Positions 1 through 12,500 of a DNA stretch of 64,000 nt are shown here, in pieces (the first letter of the stretch is position 1; each line of letters begins with the position of its first letter). Source of the DNA: Aquarana catesbeiana. Its lineage: Eukaryota; Chordata; Amphibia; Anura; Ranidae. The position numbers were made by a program, and so were the translations under genes. The stretch lies in assembly GCF_042186555.1 (NCBI RefSeq), contig NC_133331.1:1247720-1311719 (forward strand), in the 5' to 3' direction. Under the pieces are notes generated by a model that saw nothing but the letters and a program-made list of their open reading frames with translations, did not search any database and was not told where the DNA came from.

Positions 1-640
1 CCCCTTCCCAGTCAGTGTCATTAGTACAGTGACAGTGCATAGTATTATCACTCATCACTGTAATAGTGTCACTGGTGATGTCAGTGGCAGTTGGTCTGTT
101 CCCTCCCAGTGTCAGTTAGTGTCAGATTGACCGCCGCACTGGGGGTTGGGTCTATGGATGAGAAGATGTCTCAAGAATTCTTCCCCTTATGGGAGGCTAT
201 GAATATATATAAGTGAGCCTTTCTATGATAATGTAGATATTATGGTAGATCTATTCAGGAATAGAGAGACACGTAATTGAAGACTGTGTGAAAAATTGTG
301 TTTGTGTTACTAATGATGCAAAATTTCAATAGAAATCATAATAAATAAATAAAAATTACAGTTTAGATCTTATAGTTTGTAGACGATATAAACTTTCACA
401 CACCAATCAATATTCACTTATTGGGATTTTTTTTTTTTTTATCAAAAACATGGAGCAGAATACATTTTGGCCAAAATTTATGAAGAAAATCTATTTTATG
501 TTTTTATGGGGTATGTTTTATAGCAAAAAGTAAAAAAAAATATTTTTTATTCAAGATTTTCAGTCTTTTCTCATTTAAATTGTATAAAACCCCCAGCGGT
601 GATCAAATTCCACCAAAAGAAATCTATATCTGTGTGAAGA
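1..640. repeat. Dispersed repeat, copy A (matches 7304-7845)
   Basis: The text from base 1 (CAGTGTCATTAGTACAGTG onwards) through about 640 is near-parallel to 7304-7845. Shared blocks include the TCAGTTAGTGTCAGATTG segment, TAGTTTGTAGACG, and a CACCAAAAGAAA segment near the end. The left end is cut by the window edge. The class is unknown; no coding capacity is seen. Confidence 0.7.
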
Positions 641-1345
641 AATGTAATTTGGGTACAATTTGTTCCATGACCTGGTCATGGTGGGGGAGACCTTCTGGAG
701 CTGAGGTGGTGAAAGGTAACAATGTTTCCAGGTCTGCTCATAGGAAGTGACAAAGATGTTGTATTTCTGGCCGGTATCTTCTGTACTCGCTGAAAACATT
801 CTTGTGAAAAAAGTAAACCCCCCACAACTAGGAAGCTGCAATATATGACATTGTAATGGAGACCCCCCCAGAACACGAATACTGGAACCCCCCATAATGA
901 GACACCAGAGTCTTACTATGACAAGGTTACTGTAATAACAGATCACATGACACGTCCTGATGGCTCCCTATTGGTCCCTGGAGATATACTCACCCCCCGC
1001 CTCCTCTGCTGCTGTTCGATCGGCCCTGGATAATAGAAGAAAACGTGTTATTGTTACAACAAACCCCCAACGTCATTATTACTGACTGTACCGATCAATT
1101 GCAGCACATGGATTGTAATAAAAGTGACACTTCAATGTATTACATGTATGATAAGATGGCCGATCGCGCCAAACTGTGCTCTATCCAATCAGATATCTAC
1201 ATTTTACATTATCTTAGGGATGGAACTTCAGAGTAATCTATCCACAAAGGTGTCACTGATATCACAAAGTGTCCTAAAATACAACATTTCCTATTAAAGG
1301 AGAACCCCGGGCACATTCATGTGAAGCATCATCCCCACAAAGATG
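641..1345. other. Unannotated intronic/flanking sequence
   Basis: I see no confident exon, repeat family or RNA gene here. A plausible but phase-incompatible mini-exon near 1000-1030 is discussed under rejected items. Confidence 0.4.
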
Positions 1346-1850
1346 ATCTTACATAGTTACATAGGCGGTAAGGCTGAAAAAAGACAATAGTCCATCCATT
1401 TCAGCCTGTGTGGGTGTACGTGTGTCAGGGTCTAACTGATTCCCATATTCCTGTATGTTGTGTCCTTTAAGAGTCTTTTAAAGATATCCATACTCTCTGC
1501 ATCCACCACCAATTGTGGGAGAGCGTTCCACATCCGTATTGCCCTGACAGTGAAGAACCCCCTACACAGTTTACTGTTAAGCCGCTTCTCCTCCAGTCTC
1601 AATGTGTGGCCCCCTGTGTGGTCCCCTGTGTGGTCCCTAGGACGGAATCGTTTTTTCTGCTGGGATCCCCATTGAGAATCTTGTAGATCGCTATCATGTC
1701 CCCTCTCAAGCGTCTTTTCTCCAGCGAGAAGAAATTTAATGTTTCCAACCGTTCCTCATAATGGAGGTCCTCCAGGCCCCTTATTAGTTTTGTTGGACTC
1801 TCTCCAGCTCCAGCACATCCCTTCAGAGGACCAGAACTGAACGTTAATAT
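1346..1850 (-). mobile_element. 3' end of a CR1/L2-type LINE, truncated
   Basis: On the minus strand 1500-1560 reads GFFTVRAIRMWNALPQLVVD, the conserved extreme C-terminus (FFT-x-R-x-x-x-WN-x-LP) of CR1/L2/Rex-like LINE ORF2 proteins, followed by FKRLLKDT and a stop. The 3' end, near 1346, carries the direct repeat TATGTAACTATGTAA, a short microsatellite tail of the kind these LINEs have instead of poly(A). Frameshifts upstream show it is dead. Confidence 0.75.
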
Positions 1851-1949
1851 CGATTGATTTCTAACAATCTATCTCTGCTGATATCTTATACCGGGGGGGG
1901 AGGGAAGGTCATGTGTTCATGAGAAACGTTGTTACTAATTTCGCTTCAT

Positions 1950-2335
1950 TGCCTTCATAATGAAATTCGTTTTATTAACTCGTTTTCAGCAGATTCAACT
2001 TTTTCCAATGGATTAGAAGTATTCAAATCGAATTCCAATCAAAAATATCAAATCGATCCAAATTCATTCAAGGAATAGCTGCTTCTATTTTATTTGATAT
2101 TTGAATTTTGAAAGATGGCTTTATTCTTCCTATTTCATTCTATTCTAAATTCGAATTTCAGAATATGGCTACATTCTATTCTATTCTATTCTAATAGACC
2201 CCAGATCTCTCAGTAAAGAGTCCCTGTCACTTTCCATGCAATCACAAGGGATGCTGTTATTCAGACATGTCCAATTTTGTTTCGTAATTAATAGAAATTC
2301 GGTCGAATTTTGCATCTTTCAGACATTCGGAACAG
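1950..2335. repeat. AT-rich ATTCGAATT-type repeat
   Basis: This is a degenerate array of AATTCGAATT/ATTCTATTCT words, including a short ATTCT run at about 2185-2205. It shows no coding or terminal-repeat structure. Confidence 0.5.
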
Positions 2336-3159
2336 ACAAGTTCCACAAAAAAGCCCGGCTACAATCTGCCCAACACCTCGACATCCCTCATTGGGGTTTT
2401 TTGTGGAACTTGTACAGTAAAGACTTCTTTCCGGCAGCTCAACCATGCAGCTCTTTTTTCTTCAAGTATCATCGTATTGTGCTCCTTAAAAACAACCACA
2501 CCGTCTTTTTTCCAGGGCAGCCGGTATTTCTCCTGAGGTCACCTGTGGGGGGGTTCCTGTGGCAGTTGTGGATGAAATCTTTCTTGATCTACCTGACCTT
2601 GTCTTGCTATGAAAAGAGCCCTGAATTTTCCACTTCTTAATAAGCAGATTGAACAAAACTGACTGGAATATTCAAGGCTTTTGGTATCTTTTTATATCCT
2701 TTTCCATCTTTGTGAAGTTTCATTACCTTGTTACGCAGGTCTTTTGACGGTTCTTTTCTACCTCCTCATGGCTCAGTGTCTAGCCTGCTTAGTGGATCCA
2801 TGTGAGAGCTAAAAAACTCATTGACTATTTATACACAGACACTAATTGTGATTAAAAAAGCCACAAATGTGGCAAATTAACCTTTTAATTGCCATTTTAC
2901 CCTGTGTGTGCCACCTTCTGTGTCTGTACCAAGGTCAAACATTCCAGGGTATGTAAACTTTTGATCAGGGCCATTTGAATGATTTCTGTTATCATTATGA
3001 TTTAAAAAGGATCTAAAAAAATGATGTGATAATAAATGGCTTCATGTGATCGCTATCCTTAAATAAGAGACAGTTTTTTGGCACGATCGTCTGATTTTCA
3101 ATATTAATGACAAACTTTCACAATTTCTGCCAGGGTGTGCAAACTTTTGAGCATGACTG
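2336..3159 (-). mobile_element. Tc1-family transposon relic with internal inversion
   Basis: The right end is a Tc1-type terminus at 3159 beside a TA (CAGTCATGCTCAAAAGTTTG on the minus strand). Moving left on the minus strand are a decayed transposase start and a helix-turn-helix region (NKVMKLHKDGKGYKKIPKAL), then a central segment. The left half is lost. The segment between 2353 and 2396 encodes FHKKARLQSAQHLDIPH on the plus strand, opposite to its flanks, and is bounded by 17-bp inverted arms (2336-2352 and 2397-2413). Confidence 0.75.
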
Positions 3160-3478
3160 TATATAGTGTTTGGGGATTCAAAGCAATTTTCTAGCAAACC
3201 CCCCCCCAGATTTTTACACTTATGTGAGAAGTGTCAGGATAGGCCGGGGGGGTCAGATGGATAAAGTCCCCCATATGAAGCAGCAGACCGGTCACGTGAG
3301 CGCCCACTTGTAGGGACCAGGAGGACGATCGACGGCTCAGACTCTGCTGCACACGGCACCCTCAAAATCTACCCTGCAATTATCTGCACCCCTAACCTGT
3401 GCTGTGGCGCCCCCTGGACGTGGCTCCCGTGCACTGCATGTATTTGGTAATACTGCCCAGAATGAGAAGAATTCTGAC

Positions 3479-3531
3479 CTGACTCTCTCCCGGAGACTCT
3501 CTGGGACGATATCTTCCGGAGTCCAGACATC
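3479..3531 (-). CDS. P3H3: P3H3 exon 7: DVWTPEDIVPESLRE
   Basis: This exon has 53 nt, acceptor gtgttgcag and donor GTCAG|gtcaga, and ends with two bases of a split codon. It encodes DVWTPEDIVPESLRERV plus a split Arg. W-T-P followed by I-x-P-x-x-L-R/Q-E is diagnostic of prolyl 3-hydroxylases just before the catalytic domain. I could not find the next two expected exons between here and base 1. They are either highly diverged or lie off the left edge. Confidence 0.9.
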
Positions 3532-6500
3532 CTGCAACACAAATCAACAATGAAAGATATAAAACTCAGACACAGCATAGGGGGAAAAATACAACGAAAC
3601 AGAATAAAACCCCAAAAAGAAACATTAGATCTCCAGTAGATGACATTTTTATAGTAAAGGTTATGTTAATATTCTACATAAAGCTTAAGATAAGAAGGAT
3701 GAACCCCCCCATCCCCCCCTTCACTGATCATAACGAAGGTGCAATGACTGGCCAATGGTGAGAAGCAAAATAGACTGTAGAGGATGGATGGATGGAAGGA
3801 TGGATGGAAGGATGGATGGATGGATGGATGGATGGATGGAAGGATGGATGGATGGAAGGATGGATGGATGGAAGGATGGATGGAAGGATGGATGGATGGA
3901 AGGATGGATGGATGGAAGGATGGATGGATGGAAGGATGGATGGAAGGATGGATGGATGGAAGGATGGATGGATGGATGGATGGATGGATGGAAGGATGGA
4001 TGGATGGATGGGTGGATGGATGGATCCATGTGCTGACCTACCAGGATACAGGTACAGCAGGACATTGTTATTAGCCAAACAGTCCAACAATAGAAACAAT
4101 CAGCACTCCAGGGTCATCCACGTCAATAGCGCCCCCTATGGATTCCACAACAAGGTGCAGGTCCGGCTCACAGACGAATATACTTGGAAGAGAAGAGGTG
4201 GACGACCGCACATTAAATATGTAGAAAATCCAAGAACTTTACTGGAACGATCCATCTTTAAAAAAAAAAAAAACAGAAGCAGTGTTGACGCGTTTCACAG
4301 TAGACACTTTGTGTGCTTTGTTACGTGAAATGCGTCAACACTGCTTTTGTTTCTGGGAGGTTGTGACACTTTTTTTAAAGCTGGATCACCCCAATAAAGT
4401 TCTTGGAGCCTCTACATATTCGTTTTGCGGTCATCCACCTCGTCTCTTCCGCTGACCTCATGATGGATATGTAACAACAGCTGTGCTGTTTTGTCCACCG
4501 CATTTTACTGGTGTCACTAAACAAATAAGAAAAAATAAAATAAAATATGTATAGATATCTATATATAAATTATTATTATTATCCCGTGTTGTAAAGCGTT
4601 GCGCAAACTGTTGGCGCTACATGAATCCTGTATAATAATAATAATAATCATTTTATACCGTGCCTGCAGTTTATGCAGAAAGTGGAGAAGATTGACAGAG
4701 GAGACACAGGGGAGCCGGAATATCATTTTCTTTCCGAATTAAACCCCATCATATATCTCCCAATAAATGGTGTATTCCATGCTGGTCATCCTCACTCATC
4801 ACTATGACATTCCGCTTCTGTATTCTGCAATAATCCCGGTTGATCCCGCTGCTCTCTATCTCCCCCTCCTGTCCATGTCCCTAGTGCCTTTGGAATCTTT
4901 TGCAGAGCGGTGTTGGCAGCTCTGCACATGCTCAGTTCTCAGTAAGTTTCTATGCTGAGCATTTCCTCCCTATCACATCTGAGCAGCCCATGTGAATATA
5001 GAGTCACACATGTAGGCGCATACACAGTGACAGGCCACTCCCGCCCTCCTCCATGCCCACTAACCAATTAAACACAATGGGGGTGGGACATTACGTGTAG
5101 ATTACTGGAGGCTTCACCTCCCTCTGATTCTAACACACAGGCTGGAGGGGGCGTGACAGAGCCTGTGACTGGCAGAAATCCGCCCACATCATGTTATTTC
5201 CACAAAATAATAAAGATTTGATTTTAAATATATATTTGTATGACAATTTAAAGCAGTTTATTGAGATTTATTTTTCCAAAAGCTGAACATGTGACCGGCA
5301 GCAGAGGACTAGAAGCTCCTCCTACTTATGTTTCCCTGCATACAGGCTGGGAGAGAGCCGGGTCATGTGACAGCTGGATATCCAATAGGAAAAAGGGACT
5401 TGGATGATTATATTTATAATAATTACAGAGCCGTCACCCCCATACAGGGATAGAAGGGAGGATGTACATTATACAGAGTGTGTATCACTGTAATGGCTTG
5501 CTGTGCCCATAACTAATTTTTAGACTCAGTCAGATGACAGCCGGGAAAATCTCTCAGTTCAGAGCTGGGCGGGTTTAACCTAAGATCTCCCCTCCTCCCA
5601 CTTGTAGAGATCCCCTCCTCCAAGTACAGTACAACCCCCTCTGTGGATTCCTTCCCCCAGTAGAGATCCCCCCCCCCCCCAGTAGAGATCCTCTTCTCCC
5701 AGCAGTTTCCCCCCTGTTCCTCCTCAGTACAGCTCCCCCCAGTACAGATCTACCCTTCCCCCAGTACAAAGACCCCTATCCCCCCCCCACACACACATAT
5801 ATCAGTAGAGTTCCCCGCCAGTACAGCTCTCCCCGCCATTCACCAGACCGGGCATTTCCAAGTGAGGGGGAAGTCCTCCGTTGGCTGTGTCATGTGACCA
5901 GAGGAAAGGAGGAGATAAGGAGAGCCTCCCTCCCTCTGAACTGTCACTACCTGGCTCTGATAAGTGTCAGGATCGCCAGCTACAGCGATTGTGCTGTGAA
6001 GTCTGCGGTAGCTGCGGCCCCATGGATTTAGACCCCCTTATCCCCCTCCTTATCTACGCCCCTACTTCATTGGCATCTTCTATGTTTTGGGGACATGCTG
6101 GGAGGTTAATGATTCCTGTCTCTATTGGCCCTAGTTTATGTATGTACAGTATATTGTATGTGATGTAAGGACATTAGATTGTAAGCTCCTTGAGGTCAGG
6201 GACTGATGGGAATATAAAACACTGCCTCCATTTTCAGTGCTATATAAATACCTGTAATAAATAAAACAGACAGATCTCTGTGTGTGTCCCCAGCCCCGCC
6301 CTCCCATCAGATGATAAAGGCGGGATTCTTTGTTCCTGTTCAATATTTTAGCGATTTAAGAAATGTTACTTTATAGAGAATATGACAGAAGCAGCGGCGG
6401 CCGGTCCATAAGGGGCGCCGCCCCCCTATTCTCCATGCGGGGCGCCGGACACATGGATTTCTACGGGGGTGTGGGGGGTGGGGGGGGGGGGTGGTTGAAG

Positions 6501-9500
6501 CACATGATTATAGCCTGAGGCTCTAATTGGCTTAAAAAAGGGTGGGCTCAGGGCACAGCGCCTTGAGCCCACCCACTTGAGACATTAACCAATCAACGTT
6601 CACTATCGTCTTCCTGCTTTTTGTCCCGGCCAATCAGGACAGGAAGCGGGTCCTACAACTGGATTGTCTGGGAGGAGAAGCCAGGGAAGCTGGGGAAGTC
6701 ACCCGAAACCTAGATGGGGCAAGTGCAGGTGGGCAGGGGAGCGGGCGTGGGGTTGTTTGCCGCCCCCCAAAAAATGGAGCACCAACTGCCACAGAAGAGA
6801 AGAAACCCCCTTAGTACTTGAGGGGTGGAGTTGGGAAATTGGATGATTCCACTTATTGTCCTCCAACCTCATGGAAGACATCAGTCCTGACCAGGCTGGT
6901 CACTTAACCGGACAAAAATACTCAATCCATGCCGACATTTTTCTAACCGCTTCAGGACCGCCCATCGCACTTATACTGCGGCAGGGCGGCCCCGCTGCAC
7001 CGAATCATGTACATGTATTTGGTAATCCCGGGGTGGGGGGCACGTGCGTGTGCGCCCGCCGATCCATGGTTGTGCGGTCATTTTGCTACAGCGCAAGCCA
7101 ATCAGCCAATGATTTATGACCAGGACCTGCTGAGCGAATGACAGGCGAGAGCTCTGTGTAGGTAAACAACACAGAGCTCTCTCCAGACAGCAGCCATGTG
7201 GCTGTTTTTTTTTCTCCCTGCAAAGCACATCGCTCTGTAAAAATAACACATTACATATTGTTAGGCACACAATTAACTCCTTGATCACCCCTAGATGGTA
7301 ACCCCATTCCCAGCCAGTGTCATTAGTACAGTGACAGTGCATAGTATTATCACTGTTCTCTGTATTAGTGCCACTGGTGATGTCAGTGGCAGATAGTCAG
7401 TCCCCCCTCCCCCCCAGTGTCAGTTAGTGTCAGATTGTTTGCCGCACTATCACAATCCCATTATAAGTCTCTGATTGACGCGATTACTAGTGTAAAAAAT
7501 ATATATTAAATTCCAGTATATATCTCATAGTTTGTAGACGCTGTATATATATATATATATATATATAACTTTCACACAAACCAATCAATATAAACTTAGA
7601 GATTTATTTTATAACCAAAGACATGTAGCAGAATACATTTATGAAGAAATTCGATTTTTTACTGGATGTTTTATAGCAGAAAGGAACATTTTTTATTTTT
7701 TTTCCATAATTTTCTTTTTATTAATTTATATAATAAACAATAAAACCCCCCAGCAGTGATTAAATACCACCAAAAGAAAGATCTATTTGTGTGATAAAAA
7801 TGATATAAATGTCATCTGGGTGCAGCGTCACATGACCGCCCGATTGTCAGGTAAAGTCCAAAGACCCAGAAATAAGGATTACCTGATCCTGGAATGTGAT
7901 GTCCAGGTTTTCCATGGCGTAATACAAGAGCTTCTTCTCTGCCAGAATCTGCCGCATGTATGACGTGATGATCTGTAAGATATAACACAAGCCGGAATTA
8001 TACAAATACACTACGGAAGAGTCGGAAAGAATCTCCTACACTTTGAGCCCAACACCTTTCCAGATGATGGAGTTCAGGTGTCTCCAGCTCCATAAAGACA
8101 TTACTGTGTCCCGTCCCATCCCCCACCCCGTGTACAAAGCCAGCTCTGTAAAGACATGGTGGGACTATTTTGGTGTGGAGGAACTCGTGTGTCCAGTACA
8201 GAGCTCTGACCTCATCCCTACTGATCGCCTTTGGCATGAACTGGAACATTGACTGCAAGCCAGGACTTTTTTATTCATGCCCAATGTGAGGGCCAACATG
8301 TGAGCCAGATCTTCTCATCCAATGTTAGTTCCTAACCTGGGCACAAATTTCCACAGACACCCTCAAACATTATGTGGAAATCCTTCCCAGAAGATGGGAG
8401 AATGCTTAAAGTCACACAGGGGGTCCAAGTCTATAAAGACATGGTGTGACCAATTTGGTGTGGAGGAACTCAAGTGGCCTCCACAGAGCCCTGAGCCTAC
8501 CAAAAACCCTTTTGGGATGAATTGTATTGTGAGCCAGGTCTTCTCATCCAACATGAAAAAACACACAAAGCCAGCTACATAAATATGTGGTTTGACCAGT
8601 TTGGTGTGGAAGAACTCAAGTGGCCTCTACAGGGATCTGACCCACTCCAACTGTACAAAGACATGATGTGACCACCAGTTTGGTGTGGAGGAACTTGTGT
8701 CCTGTACAGAGCCCTGAGCTTAACCCTACTTTTGGAAGACCTTTGGTACAATGTCTTCTCATCCAACATCACTACCTGCCCTTAATCCTACGGAACACCT
8801 TTGGAATGGGGTCTTCTCATCCCAAAGGTGTTCAGTAGGTTTGAGGTCATAGAAGAACTTGAATGCCCTACACAGAGCCCTGACCTCATCCCTACTGAAC
8901 ACCTTTGAGATGAATTGGAACACTAGTTGTGAGAAAGGTCTACTCATCCAACATCACTACCTGACCTCACAGATGATTTATTCACACAAAATGTGCTCCT
9001 GAACCTCATGGAAAACCTTCCCAGAAGAGCGGAGGCCGTTACTCCACATTAATGCCCATGGTTTTGGGATGGAATAACCAAGAAGCTCACTTAGGTGTGA
9101 TGCTCAGATGTTCTCAAACATTTACCCAAGAAGTGTATGTGGCCCATGATGGATTATTATGGTTTTATTTAGAAGTTCTAATAGCATGCTGATGAGGGGA
9201 GGAGGAGGAACCGGAGAAGACTAAACAGATTAATCTTCTGGATTTTACAAAATTCATCTGGCGCTTTCTTCTTGCACATTTGTTGTTCCGAGCCATAAAA
9301 CCTGAAAGGGGTTCTAACTCTTCCCCAATCTCACCCAAGGTAAAAAAACATTTTAGTGTTAGATATACTTTAGCGTTAGAGACTTCCAGATGGCAGATTC
9401 AGCCGCTCATTAGATGCCGTAACATTCTGAGGAACACGATGAATGGATTATCTCACACTCAGCATGAAGATACATTAAATAGAACCTTCAGACATTTCCT

Positions 9501-12500
9501 AACAGCTTGAATACGGCCTGACAGCAGCCTGCTAATTATCTCTTTTATATCCATTGGAAGAGATAAAGCGGCTATTAGCGAATGATGACCGCAGAAAAGA
9601 CTCCCCGGGCCAGATGTACGCGTGTCGTCCCCGTCCTTTACATTATTATATGTCCTTTATATTACAAATCTGTGTAGTTATCCCATACAACTCAGCACAT
9701 TCACTGCTTACTTCAGCTGTTCCAGAAGTCGGCCTCGGGGTCTGTCATGGATAGAGCCTTGCATTTTGTAAATTGGGTATTATATAGATGCTTAAAGAGT
9801 GACTCCACTTTTGTTAAGGACCCCCCCCCCCCCGGGTGATCTATATACATTGCAGGGAATAACCCCCCCCCGGGTGATCTATATACATTGCAGGGAATAA
9901 CCCCCCCCGGGTGATCTATATACATTGCAGGGAATAAACCCCTCCCCCCCCGGGTGATCTATATACATTGCAGGGAATAAACCCCTCCCCCCGGGTGATC
10001 TATATACATTGCAGGGAATAAACCCCCCCGGGTGATCTATATACATTGCAGGGAATAAACCCCTCCCCCCCCGGGTGATCTATATACATTGCAGGGAATA
10101 AACCCCTCCCCCCGGGTGATCTATATACATTGCAGGGAATAAACCCCCCCCCCCCGGGTGATCTATATACATTGCAGGGAATAACCCCCCCCGGGTGATC
10201 TATATACATTGCAGGGAATAAACCCCCCCCCTCCGGGTGATCTATATACATTGCAGGGAATAACCCCCCCCCCCGGGTGATCTATATACATTGCAGGGAA
10301 TAAACCCCTCCCCCCGGGTGATCTATATACATTGCAGGGAATAAACCCCTCCCCCCGGGTGATCTATATACATTGCAGGGAATAACCCCCCCCGGGTGAT
10401 CTATATACATTGCAGGGAATAAACCCCCCCCCCCCGGGTGATCTATATACATTGCAAGGAATAAACCCCTCCCCCCCGGGTGATCTATATACATTGCAGG
10501 GAATAAACCCCCCCCCCCCCGGGTGATCTATATACATTGCAGGGAATAAACCCCTCCCCCCCGGGTGATCTATATACATTGCAGGGAATAAACCCCTCCC
10601 CCCCCGGGTGATCTATATACATTGCAGGGAATAACCCCCCCCGGGTGATCTATATACATTGCAGGGAATAACCCCCCCCCCGGGTGATCTATATACATTG
10701 CAAGGAATAAACCCCTCCCCCCCGGGTGATCTATATACATTGCAGGGAATGTAACAAATTTTGTAGCAGATTCCTCGCTTTTGTTATTGTGAAGAAGTCC
10801 CTGTGTGTTTCTCTGTGTCCATGTGCGGAGTGATTATGAATGGGAGGGACTTTATAATTATCAATCAGCTGCTGCACCTGCAGGGCTCTAATGAGGAAAG
10901 TGACAGGGTCTGCATCCCTTTAGATGTGACATCCCCAAAAATGACATTTGAGTTGCAGGGGATGCCCAAAAATCTGACTTGTATCTTAGTGCAGATTTCA
11001 GGGAATATCAGTGAGCCAATCACACAAGCAGGAAATGACATTTCTTGGGGTGGGGGGGGGAGGAGGGCGGGGCTCTGTATACCATCTGTGTACATCTGTG
11101 TACAGAGCGCCTCCAGGTGGCCATATTGTATTTTACAGGAAATGACAGCGGCTGCAGATTGATAAGGAAAGGAAAGTTTGAATAACATCCAATCACAATC
11201 GGACTTGTGTAGCGATTGTTTATAATAGATTATTATTTTCCCCATGGAAGTGGAGATACTCTGTAAATGACTCTGATGATACAATAATCAATATTAATAT
11301 AAGACGTTCCTATATGATCTTTGCTGCCCTGGACAACCAATCAGATCCTTCCTTCCATTTTAATGACCCCATTAGAAAAATGACAGCTGTAATGTGATTG
11401 GATAGTTCGCAGTTCTTATTCCATCTAATAAGATGAATGGATTATTATCAGCCCATGGAAGGGTAAAAGAAGGATATGAAGGATGTTGTCTCATCGAGTG
11501 GAGAAGATCGTTTTCCGGAATTTACCTCTCGTGGTTTTCCGCCAGACTTCCCTCCACGTTTGTTTTCATAGCTCTGCAGATTCTTTATAAGAGATTCGTC
11601 TCGGGGGTGGAAGAGCAATAACGATCGGGCGATCTCTGCAGCCGACTCCCATTCCCTCACTACAACCAGCGGAATTAAAGGGACAGTACATCAGATTGAA
11701 CAATCGAATATACAACATTTCTAAAAACACCACCAAGAAGTCATATATTATATACAGCGGGGGAGGCAACCCGGAGCCCTCCAGATGTTGTGGAACTACA
11801 TTTCCCATCAGGCATTGCAAGGCTGGCAGTTACAATTACTCCCAGAGGCATGATGGGACTTGTAGTTCTGCAACATCTAGAGGGCCCCCCAGGTTGCCTC
11901 CCCCTGATATACAGTATATACACTCATATATACACCAATCAGCCACAACATTCTGACCACTGACAGGTAGAGGGAAGAACATTGATTATCTCAGTACAAT
12001 GGGATCTGAAAGTGGGTGGGGTATATTGGGCAGCAAGTGAACATGTTGCCCCTGAAGTTGATGTACTGAAAGCAGAAAAATGTTCATCTCAGGTTGTTGT
12101 GTATGGCCCCCTCTGGCCCCCCCTAGTGACTCCACTGGTATGGGGCGGTGTCATGTAGATGGCCGGGTGGGTCACTTATCTGGGGAAGAGATGTCCACCA
12201 GAATGTGGTGTGGGAAGAAGGCAGCGGGGGCAGTGTGATGCTTTGAGCAATGTTCTGCTGGGAAGTCTTGGCTCCTCCCATTCATGTGGATGTGACACGT
12301 ACCACCTACCTAAACATTGTTGCTGACCAAGTCCACCCCTTCATGGAAACGGTATTCCCAGATGGCAGTGGCCTTTTTCGGCAGGATAATGCACCCGCCA
12401 CACTGCAAAAATGGTTCAAGAATGATTTGAGGAACGCAACGAGTTTGAGGTGTTGACTTGGCCCCCTAATTCTCCAGATCTCAGTCCAATGGAGCATCTG

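Noticed and set aside
990..1030. Possible 29-nt P3H3 exon on the minus strand (acceptor tattatccag, donor gtgagt, reading ADRTAAEAG)
   Set aside because: The residues resemble the P3H3 segment before the GYRG motif and both splice sites look good. However, the phase does not fit the neighbouring family exons, and the exons that should lie between it and exon 7 are not found. Kept only as a possibility.
2236..2640. 134-aa plus-strand frame as a small gene
   Set aside because: It spans an AT-rich repeat and the inverted segment of a Tc1 relic; only a short part is transposase-like.
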